A stretch of 48,051 nt of DNA from Actinomycetes bacterium (GCA_023336815.1 JAMBLJ010000111.1:1-48051); one strand, 5' to 3'; counted from the stretch's first letter, positions 1 through 8,585 are shown. A program made the numbers and translations. The notes: generated by a model from the sequence alone, not told the origin.

Positions 1-36
1 ACGACTCGCTCTCTGACGTCGGTCAGATGTCGTGGG

Positions 37-822
37 TCAGTACGCCCTGGCGATGAGGAGGGCTGTTTCGGCGAATTCGCCGACAGCCTTGAGACCCGTT
101 TCGTCGGCGGATTGACGTTGGACAACGACCCTGCACCAGTCGCCTGCCATGCCTTTGATGACCTGATCGGTGTCCTCGGGCCCGAATCGCCATGCGGCGT
201 AGAGCGGTCCCATCACCTCGACCCTGATACCCTGTTCCGGGAATTCCTCGCCCGCTTGTTCGAATGCGAACGGCAGAGCACGTTGTCCCAGGGAGGCGAT
301 GTGGCGAAGGCGTGTGGTGTCTGCCAGTGGATCCTCGTACTCCTCATCATCCTCAGGGAGTTCATCGAGGGGACTCATACGTCCGAGGATCGCGGACTTC
401 ACATCGAGACCGTGCGCCCAGGTCTCCATCAGGCGAATATTGGCGAACGAGCGTGCGCTCATATCTCCATGGATCCAGGGAACACGTGCCGTTCCTGGCA
501 TACGGGACAACGCATCGACGACATCTGCACGACCGAATCGCCACCACTCGATTATCTCCTGGTGGCGTCGCCCGCGGCCTTGTGCAACCCCGATTTCGGT
601 CCACTCGTCGAGATCGGTCACGTGCTCAGCTTTCATGCGCGCTTCCCCTTCGGCGAGCACTTCGGCGGCGAAAGCTTCGGTGAACGCAAGGTGGCTCACC
701 GTGTCCTGAATCGTCCATCCGTGCGCCGGCGTGGGTGTAGCCCATTGCCGGTCACGCAGGGTCTGCAGGAACTGGTCAAGCTGTTGTTGCTCAGCAACTA
801 GGTCGGAAAGAATCTCGCGCAT
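37..822 (-). CDS. TIGR03084-type DinB/maleylpyruvate isomerase-fold protein
   Basis: The product is a 261-residue soluble protein of the mycothiol-dependent maleylpyruvate isomerase / DinB-like four-helix superfamily, TIGR03084 type (family recognised from overall pattern). Near the N-terminus the segment GWTIQDTVSHLAFTE matches the first helix with its metal-ligand His. A second characteristic segment, ANIRLMETWAHGLDV, carries the later His of the metal site. An acidic insert (ELPEDDEEYEDPL) follows. The exact reaction is unknown; relatives bind a divalent metal and often use mycothiol. I chose the ATG at 822 over the adjacent upstream GTG at 825 because a TAGAAT box (829-834, minus strand) lies 6 bases before it, which fits leaderless transcription. 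The gene stands alone and points out of the window. Confidence 0.75.
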   Translation of the reverse strand: MREILSDLVAEQQQLDQFLQTLRDRQWATPTPAHGWTIQDTVSHLAFTEAFAAEVLAEGEARMKAEHVTDLDEWTEIGVAQGRGRRHQEIIEWWRFGRADVVDALSRMPGTARVPWIHGDMSARSFANIRLMETWAHGLDVKSAILGRMSPLDELPEDDEEYEDPLADTTRLRHIASLGQRALPFAFEQAGEEFPEQGIRVEVMGPLYAAWRFGPEDTDQVIKGMAGDWCRVVVQRQSADETGLKAVGEFAETALLIARAY

Positions 823-867
823 CACATAATTCTACTCCACCCTGGAGACCAGCCGATTGTCCGGCCG

Positions 868-1905
868 CTACGCGGCTGAGTCGTTGATCCTATCGATGAG
901 CGATCTCAGTCGGCCATAGCTACGACGGTTGAAGCTGAACGCAAGACGAGGGAGATCCACGTGGTCCTCGGACTCGACCTCAGCTTGTGTGGCACCGATC
1001 TTTTGAATGGCACCAGATACGATGATGTCGGAAAACTCTTGTGTGAGCTCCGCAACGAGGGAATCCGGTACATCGGACACGAGGCGCAACACAAGCTGAC
1101 CGTCGACGAAGCGCTGCGAGTGATACACACGGAAGAACCGCTCGATCTCGCCAACTGCTGCATCAAGGTCGGTAGTGACGAGGTAGAGATTGCCGTCCGC
1201 CGGTGAGATCATTCCCTGTTCCATGAGCGCCTCGCATAGGACCTGCCACGCCTCCCAGTACCCGGTGCCCTCATGGTCGACCATGACGATCGGATGCATG
1301 TCTGATTTTCCCGTCTGTACGAGTGTGAGGAGTTCGAATGCCTCATCCATCGTTCCGAAGCCACCGGGGAATAGTGCGAACGCATCAGATTCCTTGACGA
1401 ACTGTACTTTGCGCGTAAAGAAGTACTTGAAGTTGATGACCTTGCCAGGCGACAGGTACTCGTTCGCACCGTTCTCGAAAGGAAGACGGATGTTCACACC
1501 GAAACTGGCCTCTGTACCAGCACCTTTGTTCGCCGCTTCCATGATCCCTGGTCCTGCGCCGGTGATGACCATCCAGTCATCGTCCGCCATGCGCTTCCCG
1601 AACTCTTCCGCCATGAGGTAGTTCGGGTCGTCAGGCTTCGTCCTCGCCGAGCCGTAGACAGCGACCTTTCGATGGGTTCTGTGTGGTTCGAACACGAGTG
1701 AGGAGTATCGAAGCTCCTTGAGGGCCGTGTTCATCATCTTGACATCACCGCGATCCGTTCCGTCCTTCACAAGTTTGAGCGCGGTGACGATGATCTCGCG
1801 AACGAGATCAGCATCCGTCGTCAGACCGTCGGTATCGGCAACCACATCTGCGACAAGTCGGTTGATCATCGCATCGATCGCTTCGTTGTTCATCATGTAG
1901 CTCAT
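868..1905 (-). CDS. LOG family protein (TIGR00730-like, long form)
   Basis: This is a Rossmann-fold LOG/lysine-decarboxylase-like protein of 345 residues. Members are nucleotide 5'-monophosphate phosphoribohydrolases (cytokinin-type LOG, PpnN) or uncharacterised relatives. The diagnostic motif PGGFGTMDEAFE is present, as is the upstream nucleotide-binding segment GAGPGIMEAANKGA. It has about 90 extra residues before the Rossmann core and about 80 after it, so it is longer than the classic 190-residue LOG. I chose the ATG at 1905 over an upstream ATG at 1965. A TAGCGT box (1913-1918, minus) sits 7 bases before it, and the longer form would leave only 20 bases to the divergent gene at 1986. The substrate cannot be told from sequence. 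Confidence 0.8.
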   Translation of the reverse strand: MSYMMNNEAIDAMINRLVADVVADTDGLTTDADLVREIIVTALKLVKDGTDRGDVKMMNTALKELRYSSLVFEPHRTHRKVAVYGSARTKPDDPNYLMAEEFGKRMADDDWMVITGAGPGIMEAANKGAGTEASFGVNIRLPFENGANEYLSPGKVINFKYFFTRKVQFVKESDAFALFPGGFGTMDEAFELLTLVQTGKSDMHPIVMVDHEGTGYWEAWQVLCEALMEQGMISPADGNLYLVTTDLDAAVGEIERFFRVYHSQRFVDGQLVLRLVSDVPDSLVAELTQEFSDIIVSGAIQKIGATQAEVESEDHVDLPRLAFSFNRRSYGRLRSLIDRINDSAA

Positions 1906-1985
1906 ATCGGCAACGCTAGCGAGCCTCCGCCCGGATACGACGAATATCGTTCCCGTCGCGCCCATGCCCGTTAGGTTCTGTAGCT

Positions 1986-3014
1986 GTGTTCAATCGTCCC
2001 TGCATTGTCTATGCGCCGTTCACCTCTGACATCGATGCCGCTCGTGTTGTTGCCTTCTACAACGAGCGGATGCGTGAACTCCACAAGCGATCAGTCGATC
2101 TATCGATGGACGAGTTCCGTGCGCAATACGATTCGCCGACCTTTGATGTTTCCATGTTCGGCTTCGAAGAATCGTCGTCGCTCGTAGCACTCGGAATAGC
2201 GATGCATTGGATCGATGGAAGTAATGGCGAGCTGCAATATCTCCAGCTCTTTGTGAGTCCGCCGCAACGACTCCGGGGGATGGGACGGTCGTTGTTGTCG
2301 AAGTCGCTCGGGATAGCGGACGGATCCGGACGCACGATAATCACAGCGGACGCCGTGGATGCTGTCCCAGCCGGCGAGGGATTCGCTCAGTCCCTTGGTG
2401 CAGACGTGGGAATGCGGGAACACCTCAATGCCGTTGCGGTGGAGGACCTTGATGTCGACATGCTGGTTCGCTGGCGGAGGGAAGCGCCAGAACGAGCACC
2501 GGAATATGAACTCATGGCATGGAACGATGGCTGGCCCCGAGAGTACGATCGAGACCTTGCTCGGCTATTCGTGATCGCTCATGAGGACATGCCTTACGAG
2601 GAAGCCGAATTCGAGCCTGTCGCCGAAACTGCGGCGTCGGTTCGCGAGCGATACGAGCGTACAGAAGGAACGATGTTTCGATTGACATCTGCTGTCCGGC
2701 ACCTGGGCACAGGTGAGATCGTGGGTTTTTCAGAACTCGTAACGTTGAAGTCGGGTGACCCGACGCTCCACACGACGTTGACCGTGGTTCATCGCGACCA
2801 TCGAGGATTCGCCCTTGGGAAGTGGATCAAAGCGGACGCCATTCTCCGTGGCCTCGATCGTTTCCCTGGCACAACACACATCGAGACCGAGAACGCCTTC
2901 TCGAATGAACCGATGTTGGCTATCAACGAGGAGATCGGATTCACCCCGGAGCAGACGTCGGTCGTCTATCAAATCTCAACAGAGCGGATCCGGTCCTACC
3001 TGGCGGAGTCATGA
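1986..3014 (+). CDS. Tandem GNAT-domain N-acetyltransferase
   Basis: The 342-residue protein has two GNAT-like halves. The N-terminal half carries VSPPQRLRGMGRSLL, matching the R/Q-x-x-G-x-G/A acetyl-CoA pyrophosphate loop. The C-terminal half carries VHRDHRGFALGKWIK in the equivalent place. Two-domain GNATs of this length include mycothiol synthase MshD and many uncharacterised actinobacterial enzymes; nothing identifies the acceptor here. It starts with GTG, with a TAGGTT box (1972-1977) 8 bases upstream, so a leaderless mRNA is likely. It is divergent from the LOG gene. Its stop codon lies one base from the end of the convergent small gene at 3016. Confidence 0.75.
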   Translation: MFNRPCIVYAPFTSDIDAARVVAFYNERMRELHKRSVDLSMDEFRAQYDSPTFDVSMFGFEESSSLVALGIAMHWIDGSNGELQYLQLFVSPPQRLRGMGRSLLSKSLGIADGSGRTIITADAVDAVPAGEGFAQSLGADVGMREHLNAVAVEDLDVDMLVRWRREAPERAPEYELMAWNDGWPREYDRDLARLFVIAHEDMPYEEAEFEPVAETAASVRERYERTEGTMFRLTSAVRHLGTGEIVGFSELVTLKSGDPTLHTTLTVVHRDHRGFALGKWIKADAILRGLDRFPGTTHIETENAFSNEPMLAINEEIGFTPEQTSVVYQISTERIRSYLAES

Positions 3015-3015
3015 T

Positions 3016-3246
3016 TCAGGCGGTTGCGCTCAGATCGGGTCTCATGTTGTGGGTCCACGTTCCCGATTGCTCGATGTATCCGCGCATCTCAAGGGTGTAC
3101 GCTGCCACGGCAGCTTGCTGAACACCTTCCTCGTCCATCCCGGTGCCCGTATCTTCGAGGATCGCGACGATGCCGAGATACAGATCAACCAGCTCCTGGT
3201 CGGATGCGCTCGAAATCTCGGTCTCGTTGGTCGGGTTCACGGTCAT
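3016..3246 (-). CDS. Small acidic protein, 76 residues, unknown function
   Basis: I do not recognise the family. The protein is short and acidic, with a predicted helical segment (ASDQELVDLYLGIVAILED) and a tail containing TLEMRGYIEQSGTW. No cysteines, signal peptide or membrane segment are visible. Its ATG at 3246 overlaps the TGA of the upstream small gene (3243-3413) as ATGA. That overlap is the best evidence that both are real and translationally coupled. It ends tail-to-tail with the GNAT gene with one base between the stop codons, so no terminator fits between them. Confidence 0.5.
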   Translation of the reverse strand: MTVNPTNETEISSASDQELVDLYLGIVAILEDTGTGMDEEGVQQAAVAAYTLEMRGYIEQSGTWTHNMRPDLSATA

Positions 3247-3413
3247 GGTGTTTGCCCTACAGGCGTACGTTTGCCGTCGTTGACAGTGACGAAGATCGTC
3301 GCATGTCGAGCGCAGAGCGAGCGCCCGGCCCGGTCGACTGCAACGGCCGAACGAGAGCACAGCCCGCAGGCAACGTCAATCCGTGGTTGGGTGGTGGTTG
3401 GTTTGCGTTCCAT
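3243..3413 (-). CDS. Small zinc-ribbon-like protein (CxxC...CxxH)
   Basis: This is a roughly 56-residue protein with one recognisable element: CGLCSRSAVAVDRAGRSLC followed by ARH, that is CxxC, a 13-residue spacer, then CxxH. This is a plausible single zinc-binding site. It ends with TIFVTVNDGKRTPVGQTP and its TGA overlaps the start codon of the 76-residue gene downstream (ATGA). The start is uncertain: I used the ATG at 3411-3413, but no Shine-Dalgarno or -10 box supports it, and a GTG about 9 codons upstream is possible. A role in nucleic-acid or protein binding is only a guess. Confidence 0.45.
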   Translation of the reverse strand: MERKPTTTQPRIDVACGLCSRSAVAVDRAGRSLCARHATIFVTVNDGKRTPVGQTP

Positions 3414-3690
3414 GCAAGAGGTATCGGATGATGTCCCCACTCCATCAAGAATGGTTCCGCGCGCATCATGGTGACTAGTCACACGATCTGACTGCTCGCA
3501 GAGCCGAAGCAACTCCCTGGACGAAGCGAGCAGACGTTCCAACGGGTAGGGCACCCGCGCCCAAAGCTAGGAGGAACCTGTCGCGCATGGGAGGCATCGA
3601 CCTGCGTTCAGCGCCATCCCGAAGACTTCGAATACCGATCCCGGCGCTACGTCGAAGAGGATCGCTCGCAGCCATCGTTATGATGCTCAC

Positions 3691-4176
3691 ATGCCATCAT
3701 TCGATATCGTTTCCCAGGTCGACATGCAAGAAGTCCGGAACGCCGTAGACCAGTCGATGCGCGAGGTCACGACCAGGTACGACTTCAAAGGAACCAGCTC
3801 GAGTATCCAGCTGTCCGAAGACGGCATCACCGTCGATTCGGAATCAGATGGAAGGCTCGAAGCCGCGATCGATGTGCTCAAAGGCAAGCTGATACGCCGC
3901 AATGTGTCACTCAAGTCCATCGCTGGCGGTGAGCCAAAGCAGATAGGCGGCGGTCGTTACCGTGCAGTGTTCACGCTCAACGAGGGCATCGCCCAGGACG
4001 CCGCTAAGGAGCTTGTGAAGGACATCAAGGACATGAAGCTCAAGGTCCAGGTAGCAATCCAGGGCGACCAAATCAGGGTATCCGGGAAGAAGCGAGACGA
4101 TCTCCAGGAGGTCATTTCCGCTATCAAGGGCCTCGACTTCCGGCTGCCTCTCCAGTACATCAACTTTCGCGACTAG
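3691..4176 (+). CDS. yajQ: YajQ family nucleotide-binding protein
   Basis: This is a full-length (161-residue) YajQ-family protein with two ferredoxin-like halves. It opens with MPSFDIVSQVDMQEVRNAVD and has the conserved TRYDFKGT segment, then KLIRRNVSLKSI, GGRYRAVFTLNEGI and the C-terminal LPLQYINFRD. Some homologues bind cyclic di-GMP and act as transcriptional co-regulators, while others are uncharacterised. No c-di-GMP enzyme lies in this window to support that role here. A TATGAT box at 3679-3684 lies 6 bases before the ATG, so the transcript is probably leaderless. The gene is monocistronic by context. Confidence 0.92.
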   Translation: MPSFDIVSQVDMQEVRNAVDQSMREVTTRYDFKGTSSSIQLSEDGITVDSESDGRLEAAIDVLKGKLIRRNVSLKSIAGGEPKQIGGGRYRAVFTLNEGIAQDAAKELVKDIKDMKLKVQVAIQGDQIRVSGKKRDDLQEVISAIKGLDFRLPLQYINFRD

Positions 4177-4298
4177 ATAGGGCGAGCCTCAGGCGCCGCT
4201 ACGACTGCTAACCGGGGCCTCACTTCGACTCTGATTCCATGGACGTAGGTCTGGCGTGTGTCGCCAGCTGCCGAAGGTGTTATCGACCGACTGTTGGT

Positions 4299-4397
4299 CT
4301 ACGAACTCTTCTTCGCTTTCTTTGCGAGACGTTTCTCCTTGAGGGACTTTTCAGCAACCTTCTTGGAGCTCTTGCCACCCTTGTCCTTGTTCGCCAT
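4299..4397 (-). CDS. 32-residue lysine-rich micro-protein
   Basis: This short gene encodes a 32-residue protein beginning MANKDKGGKSSKKV, continuing with KSLKEKRLAKKAKKSS and then a stop. It is about 40 percent lysine with almost no hydrophobic core, so it is probably an extended or helical nucleic-acid- or ribosome-binding peptide (inference from composition). A strong AGGAGG ribosome-binding site is placed 6 bases before the ATG (CAGGAGGCTCCGATG on the minus strand). That is the best Shine-Dalgarno seen in this window and supports real translation. The family is not one I can name. Confidence 0.65.
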   Translation of the reverse strand: MANKDKGGKSSKKVAEKSLKEKRLAKKAKKSS

Positions 4398-4736
4398 CGG
4401 AGCCTCCTGACAGGCGACCAGAGTGGCAACCATGACACCAGTGTCTCACAAATCGGGAAGCAGCGACACGAACTGCGCGGCGTCGGCGTTCATCTTCTAA
4501 TCAAGAAAATGCTCGATGTAGACCTATCGCGCCGTTCGCTGTCGTCAGCATGTGCGCTTGCACTCAGCCCAGGTCGGTCGGGTCGTCGACGGTTCGGGTG
4601 CGCAGTATGGAACCTTCACGGTCGGATGCCTAGGTCGCTACGTCCCACGATGGAATCGGAATAGCGTATTGGGAGATCGGTGATGGACCCCCACTCGTGA
4701 TCGTCCAGCGGGAGTTGTCGTATTCGATGTGGTGTT
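4398..4736. other. 339-base stretch with no recognised gene
   Basis: This lies between the start of the lysine-rich micro-gene and the end of the CobS-like gene. The first part probably contains the promoter of the micro-gene. On the minus strand, just after the CobS-like stop, another frame stays open for about 34 codons (HIEYDNSRWTITSGG...) but has no usable start. I see no tRNA, repeat or convincing terminator. Confidence 0.5.
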
Positions 4737-5729
4737 TCAGTCTGAGAAGGGCGGGCCTTCCGGGCCCTTGCGAACAACGGCTGACCAGACAGTTTCGTAG
4801 TGATCTCTATCGTATTGGTCGATGTGGGGGAGCACGAACTCTTCCCACGCCATGCGCATCGGATCGTCAGCCGACGCGTACATGCGGAGTCCCGCGGGAT
4901 ACCTATCCAGCACGGTTCTGAGCGACATCGGTGTTTCCACCCGCGTGCGCGAGTCGCCCGCTGTGAATGATGTGTTGATCTCAACGGCGAGTTTCGTGAG
5001 GAGCTCTACGACCTTGGGGGACATGCTTGGATGGCGTCTGTTCAGCATCGTTGCCAACTCTTCTTCCCCAGGGAACGTTTTCTCCCAGATGATCCACCGG
5101 TCGGCGAACGCCTTGTTCAACGTCTGTGTACCCGCGTAGTCGCGCAGATCGGTCGGATTCAATGTGCCGAAGATGCGGACGTCATCCCTGAGGTGGACCA
5201 TCTCGCCGGTTGGTAGTTCGAGTGCTCGATGGCGGTCGAGGAGCCCATGCAGTGCGAACAAGGTCTCAGCCCCGGCCGCGTTGAGCTCTGAAAGGTTCAC
5301 GATCGAAGGGCCCCGCAGCGCTCTCGTGATATCTCCGTCCTCCCATCGGCTTTCCGTTCCACCCATGCCGTCTCCATGGAGCTTGACCGAACCGATGAGG
5401 GTGATGTCTCGCACCTCACCGGTCAGCGGGATGCGGTAGTAGGGCGTCTTGAGCCTGGCAGCGAACTGCTCGAGATCGTGGTCCTTGCCCGTTCCCATGT
5501 GGCCGCGCAACGCAAGGTGCAGCGGGGCTTCGGTGAAATGCTTACGCCTGATCGTCTCGAGGAGAGCGAGCTTGTACTGCATGCCAAGGTCGATGTAGTA
5601 AGGGTCTGTTGTCGGGATGTGCTCTATACGAAGTTCCCTGTCCTCGATATCTTTACCGATCGTTGGCACGGGCAGCGTTACGTCGGGCCCGATGCCGTTC
5701 GGGTCGGTGAAGGTGACTGTTTCTGCCAT
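4737..5729 (-). CDS. CobS-like AAA+ ATPase with altered Walker motifs
   Basis: This is a 330-residue AAA+ protein of the CobS/CbbQ/MoxR branch. The P-loop region GHMGTGKDHDLEQFAARL closely follows the CobS pattern (GHxGTGKSTHIEQVAARL, from memory), but the Ser-Thr after the Walker A Lys82 is Asp83-His84. The Walker B region, SIVNLSELNAAG, keeps Glu148 but has Ser147 where the magnesium-binding Asp is expected. The sensor-1 region (FGTLNPTD) and the arginine-finger region (GTQTLNKAFADRWII) are intact and CobS-like. It follows the VWA gene by 9 bases, with an AGGAGA ribosome-binding site overlapping the VWA stop, so the two form one operon. No CobN is nearby, so cobaltochelatase is unlikely. 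A remodelling chaperone for the VWA partner is the likeliest role. Confidence 0.8.
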   Translation of the reverse strand: MAETVTFTDPNGIGPDVTLPVPTIGKDIEDRELRIEHIPTTDPYYIDLGMQYKLALLETIRRKHFTEAPLHLALRGHMGTGKDHDLEQFAARLKTPYYRIPLTGEVRDITLIGSVKLHGDGMGGTESRWEDGDITRALRGPSIVNLSELNAAGAETLFALHGLLDRHRALELPTGEMVHLRDDVRIFGTLNPTDLRDYAGTQTLNKAFADRWIIWEKTFPGEEELATMLNRRHPSMSPKVVELLTKLAVEINTSFTAGDSRTRVETPMSLRTVLDRYPAGLRMYASADDPMRMAWEEFVLPHIDQYDRDHYETVWSAVVRKGPEGPPFSD

Positions 5730-5738
5730 GGGGTTCTC

Positions 5739-7952
5739 CTAGTTGACGAATGTTTCGAGAGCGCGGTCACCCGCATTGACCCACCAGGAGTCGATGCCAG
5801 ATTCTGCGATAGTTCTGTAGAGCGTTGATCGGACACCATCGACCATGGCGGTTGCTAGTCCAAGAGGCTGTTCGACGACCTGGGCTCGCGAGTACGCCGA
5901 GCGTACGGTGTCGTCGCCGATGCCGATCCCGAGCACGGTGGTCCCCCCTCGTTCAACGCTCGCGACCGTTTCGGCGAGAGCATGCACGGAGCCACGAGTC
6001 ATGCCGTCTGCCAGCACAACCATGATTCGATGAGTTGCATGCTGGGATGTGAGGCGTTCTGCGGCATGGGCGACGTTGAATTCATCGACGTTCGCAGCCT
6101 TATCGAACATAGATACGGGCGGAGCCAACCGGGGCTCATTTCTCGCGCTTCGTGCGGCATCCTGTGGGGCAGCTGCTGTGTAGAACAGCCCGGCGAGAAC
6201 ATCGGATGACGCACGCCACCTGTCGCTGAAGTTCTTGACGATGTAGTGATTGACCGTTCTCGTGAGACGTTCGGCATTGCCGCCCTGGGATTGGCGGAGA
6301 CCGGCGGTCGCCTTCGTTCGCATCTCGCGGTAGGAGAATTCTGTGTCGTCCGGTGCTGCAGCGAAAGACCGGTTAAAGATGGCGATCTCGAAGTCGATCT
6401 GGAGTTCGTCTGCGAGTTGTGCAAGTGTCCATGCCCCGAGGAGAGCGGCCGCCATCGCCCATGGCGCCTTTCGTGATCCCAGGCTGCGGGGCTGGAGCAT
6501 CGAAGCTGACCCGTCGACGAGCAGGCTGAGCGCGTATGATCGCCTACTCGGTAGATCTCTTCGCTCGAACATCCGCTCGTACAGACCCGCGCCAAGAAGC
6601 AGCGGTGTGTACGGGGAGAGGTCACCAGCGTCGTAGCCGGTGCGAAGACCTCTTCTCTGGTTGGCCAGGAACAGTGGATAGAGCTCACCCGACACCCTGT
6701 GTTGCGTGACGCCCCAATCAGCGGACGCCTTTGCGAGCATCTCGCGACCGTCCGTGGCGAATGCAGCGAAGGAGTATGGGAGATCGCTGACAAGCAGCTT
6801 TCCTCCCTGGCCTGTGGGGAGGTAGACGGTTGGGGCGGTGGAGACCTTCATGATCTGGTCGGTTGCTGGATCGCCGCCGGTCTCGGCTTCGCCCTTCTTT
6901 CCCTCTGCGGCCGAGACACTTTGTGCGGCTGCGCGGGTTTGCTCGTACGAATCCTTGTTGGCCAGTGGCGGTGTGACCAGCCGAACGGCGTCGACTGACT
7001 GGGAAATCGTTGATGCGTCAGCGTCCATCTCTACCTTTCTGCCCTGAGGAGAGGATGAAGCAGCACCTTCCTGGACGAGGTTGTGCATCTTGGCCACGGA
7101 AAGGAGCTGGAGTGCGATCGTTCCCACGGACCACGGGTCATCGATCTCAGTGACGGGGTCCATGAAGGCCATGGCGTCATCGATGGCGAGAGCTACGTGT
7201 GGGGCGAGCCGTTTCTGGACATCGTTGCGGTCTTCATGATCTCCAGCGATGAGAAAACATGCAAGAGCGAACTGGCCAAGCGGTCGTGCGCTTCCCATGG
7301 CATGTCCAATAGATGTGCGGTAGAGGTCTCGTAGGACGGATCCTGCCCCCGGGTAGGCATCGAAGTGGATTCGCTCCTGGCGCGCATCCTCTATGGAGAG
7401 GAACAGAGCCTCCGCTGCGGGCCCCCCGATGACATTGAGGGCATGGAGAAGAGAGACGGCATCCGGGTCTTCGGTCGGGTCTTCGTCGAAGTCGATGTCG
7501 TCCTCTGTGAGGTCGGGTCGAACGAAATCCTCGTCCATCACACCCGACTCGAAAAGACCGACCGGTATCGGTGCACGCTCGGGATCGCCATCGTCCTCGA
7601 CCTCCTCCTTGAAGACAAGCCACTCTTTGGGAATCGGTCGCTCTTCGTCGAGATCCGTTGCGATCAAGTGGATCACTTCGTGAAGCGCGGTTGTCAAGGC
7701 GACCTCGGACGGCGTGACAGGTGCGGATCGTGCGTATGCGGTTTGGAACACACCCGGGTCGAGAACAACCGTGTCCTCGGTCGATGTGGCCTGCGTTCCG
7801 AGACGAACGATCAGCTCATCGTTGCCCGAAAGTGTCCGTGCGAATCTCGTGATAGCCGGCGCTACGCGCTGATAGCGCGCCACGACAGCCTCGATCGCGC
7901 GCTCTTCTGGCGGCAAGATCTCGCTGAGCACTGATTGATCACGGTCACGCAT
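5739..7952 (-). CDS. HExxH + VWA domain protein (CobT / DUF2201-like partner of the AAA+)
   Basis: This is a 737-residue two-part protein. The N-terminal part has HEVIHL (His91, Glu92, His95), a zincin-type HExxH motif like the putative metallopeptidase domain of DUF2201/VWA proteins. A long acidic region follows (EDDIDFDEDPTEDPD). The C-terminal part is a VWA domain whose MIDAS starts DGSASM at about residue 479 (DxSxS intact), with VVLADGM further on. AAA+/VWA pairs (CobS-CobT, NorQ-NorD, MoxR-VWA) act in metal insertion or enzyme activation; the target is not evident. I chose the ATG at 7952 because a TACAAT box (7961-7966, minus) sits 8 bases upstream. Only 46 bases separate it from divergent arfB. 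Confidence 0.8.
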   Translation of the reverse strand: MRDRDQSVLSEILPPEERAIEAVVARYQRVAPAITRFARTLSGNDELIVRLGTQATSTEDTVVLDPGVFQTAYARSAPVTPSEVALTTALHEVIHLIATDLDEERPIPKEWLVFKEEVEDDGDPERAPIPVGLFESGVMDEDFVRPDLTEDDIDFDEDPTEDPDAVSLLHALNVIGGPAAEALFLSIEDARQERIHFDAYPGAGSVLRDLYRTSIGHAMGSARPLGQFALACFLIAGDHEDRNDVQKRLAPHVALAIDDAMAFMDPVTEIDDPWSVGTIALQLLSVAKMHNLVQEGAASSSPQGRKVEMDADASTISQSVDAVRLVTPPLANKDSYEQTRAAAQSVSAAEGKKGEAETGGDPATDQIMKVSTAPTVYLPTGQGGKLLVSDLPYSFAAFATDGREMLAKASADWGVTQHRVSGELYPLFLANQRRGLRTGYDAGDLSPYTPLLLGAGLYERMFERRDLPSRRSYALSLLVDGSASMLQPRSLGSRKAPWAMAAALLGAWTLAQLADELQIDFEIAIFNRSFAAAPDDTEFSYREMRTKATAGLRQSQGGNAERLTRTVNHYIVKNFSDRWRASSDVLAGLFYTAAAPQDAARSARNEPRLAPPVSMFDKAANVDEFNVAHAAERLTSQHATHRIMVVLADGMTRGSVHALAETVASVERGGTTVLGIGIGDDTVRSAYSRAQVVEQPLGLATAMVDGVRSTLYRTIAESGIDSWWVNAGDRALETFVN

Positions 7953-7998
7953 AACTCTCGATTGTACGATGGTCTTGATTCCTGACGGCGGGTGACCG

Positions 7999-8391
7999 AT
8001 GCGTTTCGACATTCCAGAGTCCGAACTGCGATGGCGTTTCGACACGTCCGGAGGGCCAGGCGGTCAACACGCCAACCGCAGCAATACCCGCGTGGAGTTG
8101 ACGTTCAATATCGAAGAGTCACGAGCATTCGACCAGGGCACGCGAAACCGCCTGATCGCGAGGGCCGGACCCGAGGTGCGGGTTGTTGAAGACAAATCTC
8201 GATCTCAGGCAACCAATCGCAAGCGTGCTCTTCGCAAGCTTCACTCCCAATTGGAAGAGGCAGCCCGTCCCGATCCGCCCGCGCGGCGCCCCACGAGGCC
8301 CTCTCGTGCCGCACGCAAACGGCGCCTCACGGTCAAGAGGGCTAGAGGTCGAATCAAGAACCAGCGCAAGACTCCTGGAGCAGATGACTGA
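7999..8391 (+). CDS. arfB: Peptidyl-tRNA hydrolase ArfB (ribosome rescue)
   Basis: This is a release-factor-like protein of 130 residues with the catalytic GGQ loop (SGGPGGQHANRSNTRVEL) close to the N-terminus, and no codon-recognition domain. The C-terminal 50 residues are strongly basic (ARKRRLTVKRARGRIKNQRK). That matches the ArfB/YaeJ tail, which inserts into the empty mRNA channel of stalled ribosomes so the GGQ can hydrolyse peptidyl-tRNA. A purine-rich GGCGGGTGA lies just upstream of the ATG. It is divergent from the VWA gene. The intact GGQ plus basic tail makes this assignment firm. Confidence 0.93.
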   Translation: MRFDIPESELRWRFDTSGGPGGQHANRSNTRVELTFNIEESRAFDQGTRNRLIARAGPEVRVVEDKSRSQATNRKRALRKLHSQLEEAARPDPPARRPTRPSRAARKRRLTVKRARGRIKNQRKTPGADD

Positions 8392-8585
8392 TCCACCGAT
8401 CAGCGTGGCTGGTTCATTCCAGCGCAAAGCGCTGTCTGGCCGCCAACGTGAGCAAGGTACCCGTTCGAACTTCAACGGTATTGCTCACATGAATCGAGTA
8501 CACCTTTCAATGGCCTTACCGCAGTGATCTCAACCTGTAGGGCGGACCTAACCGTGATGAAGGGCGGTCACTGCATGTTTGCGTC

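Noticed and set aside
3414-3690. Arg-rich frame on the minus strand (71 codons) upstream of yajQ
   Set aside because: It has no motif or ribosome-binding site, and the composition is that of a random frame. The yajQ -10 box lies in this segment.
4616-4736. Open frame after the CobS-like stop reading HIEYDNSRWTITSGG, possibly a frameshifted C-terminus
   Set aside because: It has no start codon and the CobS-like protein has normal length. No alignment could be run to show homology.
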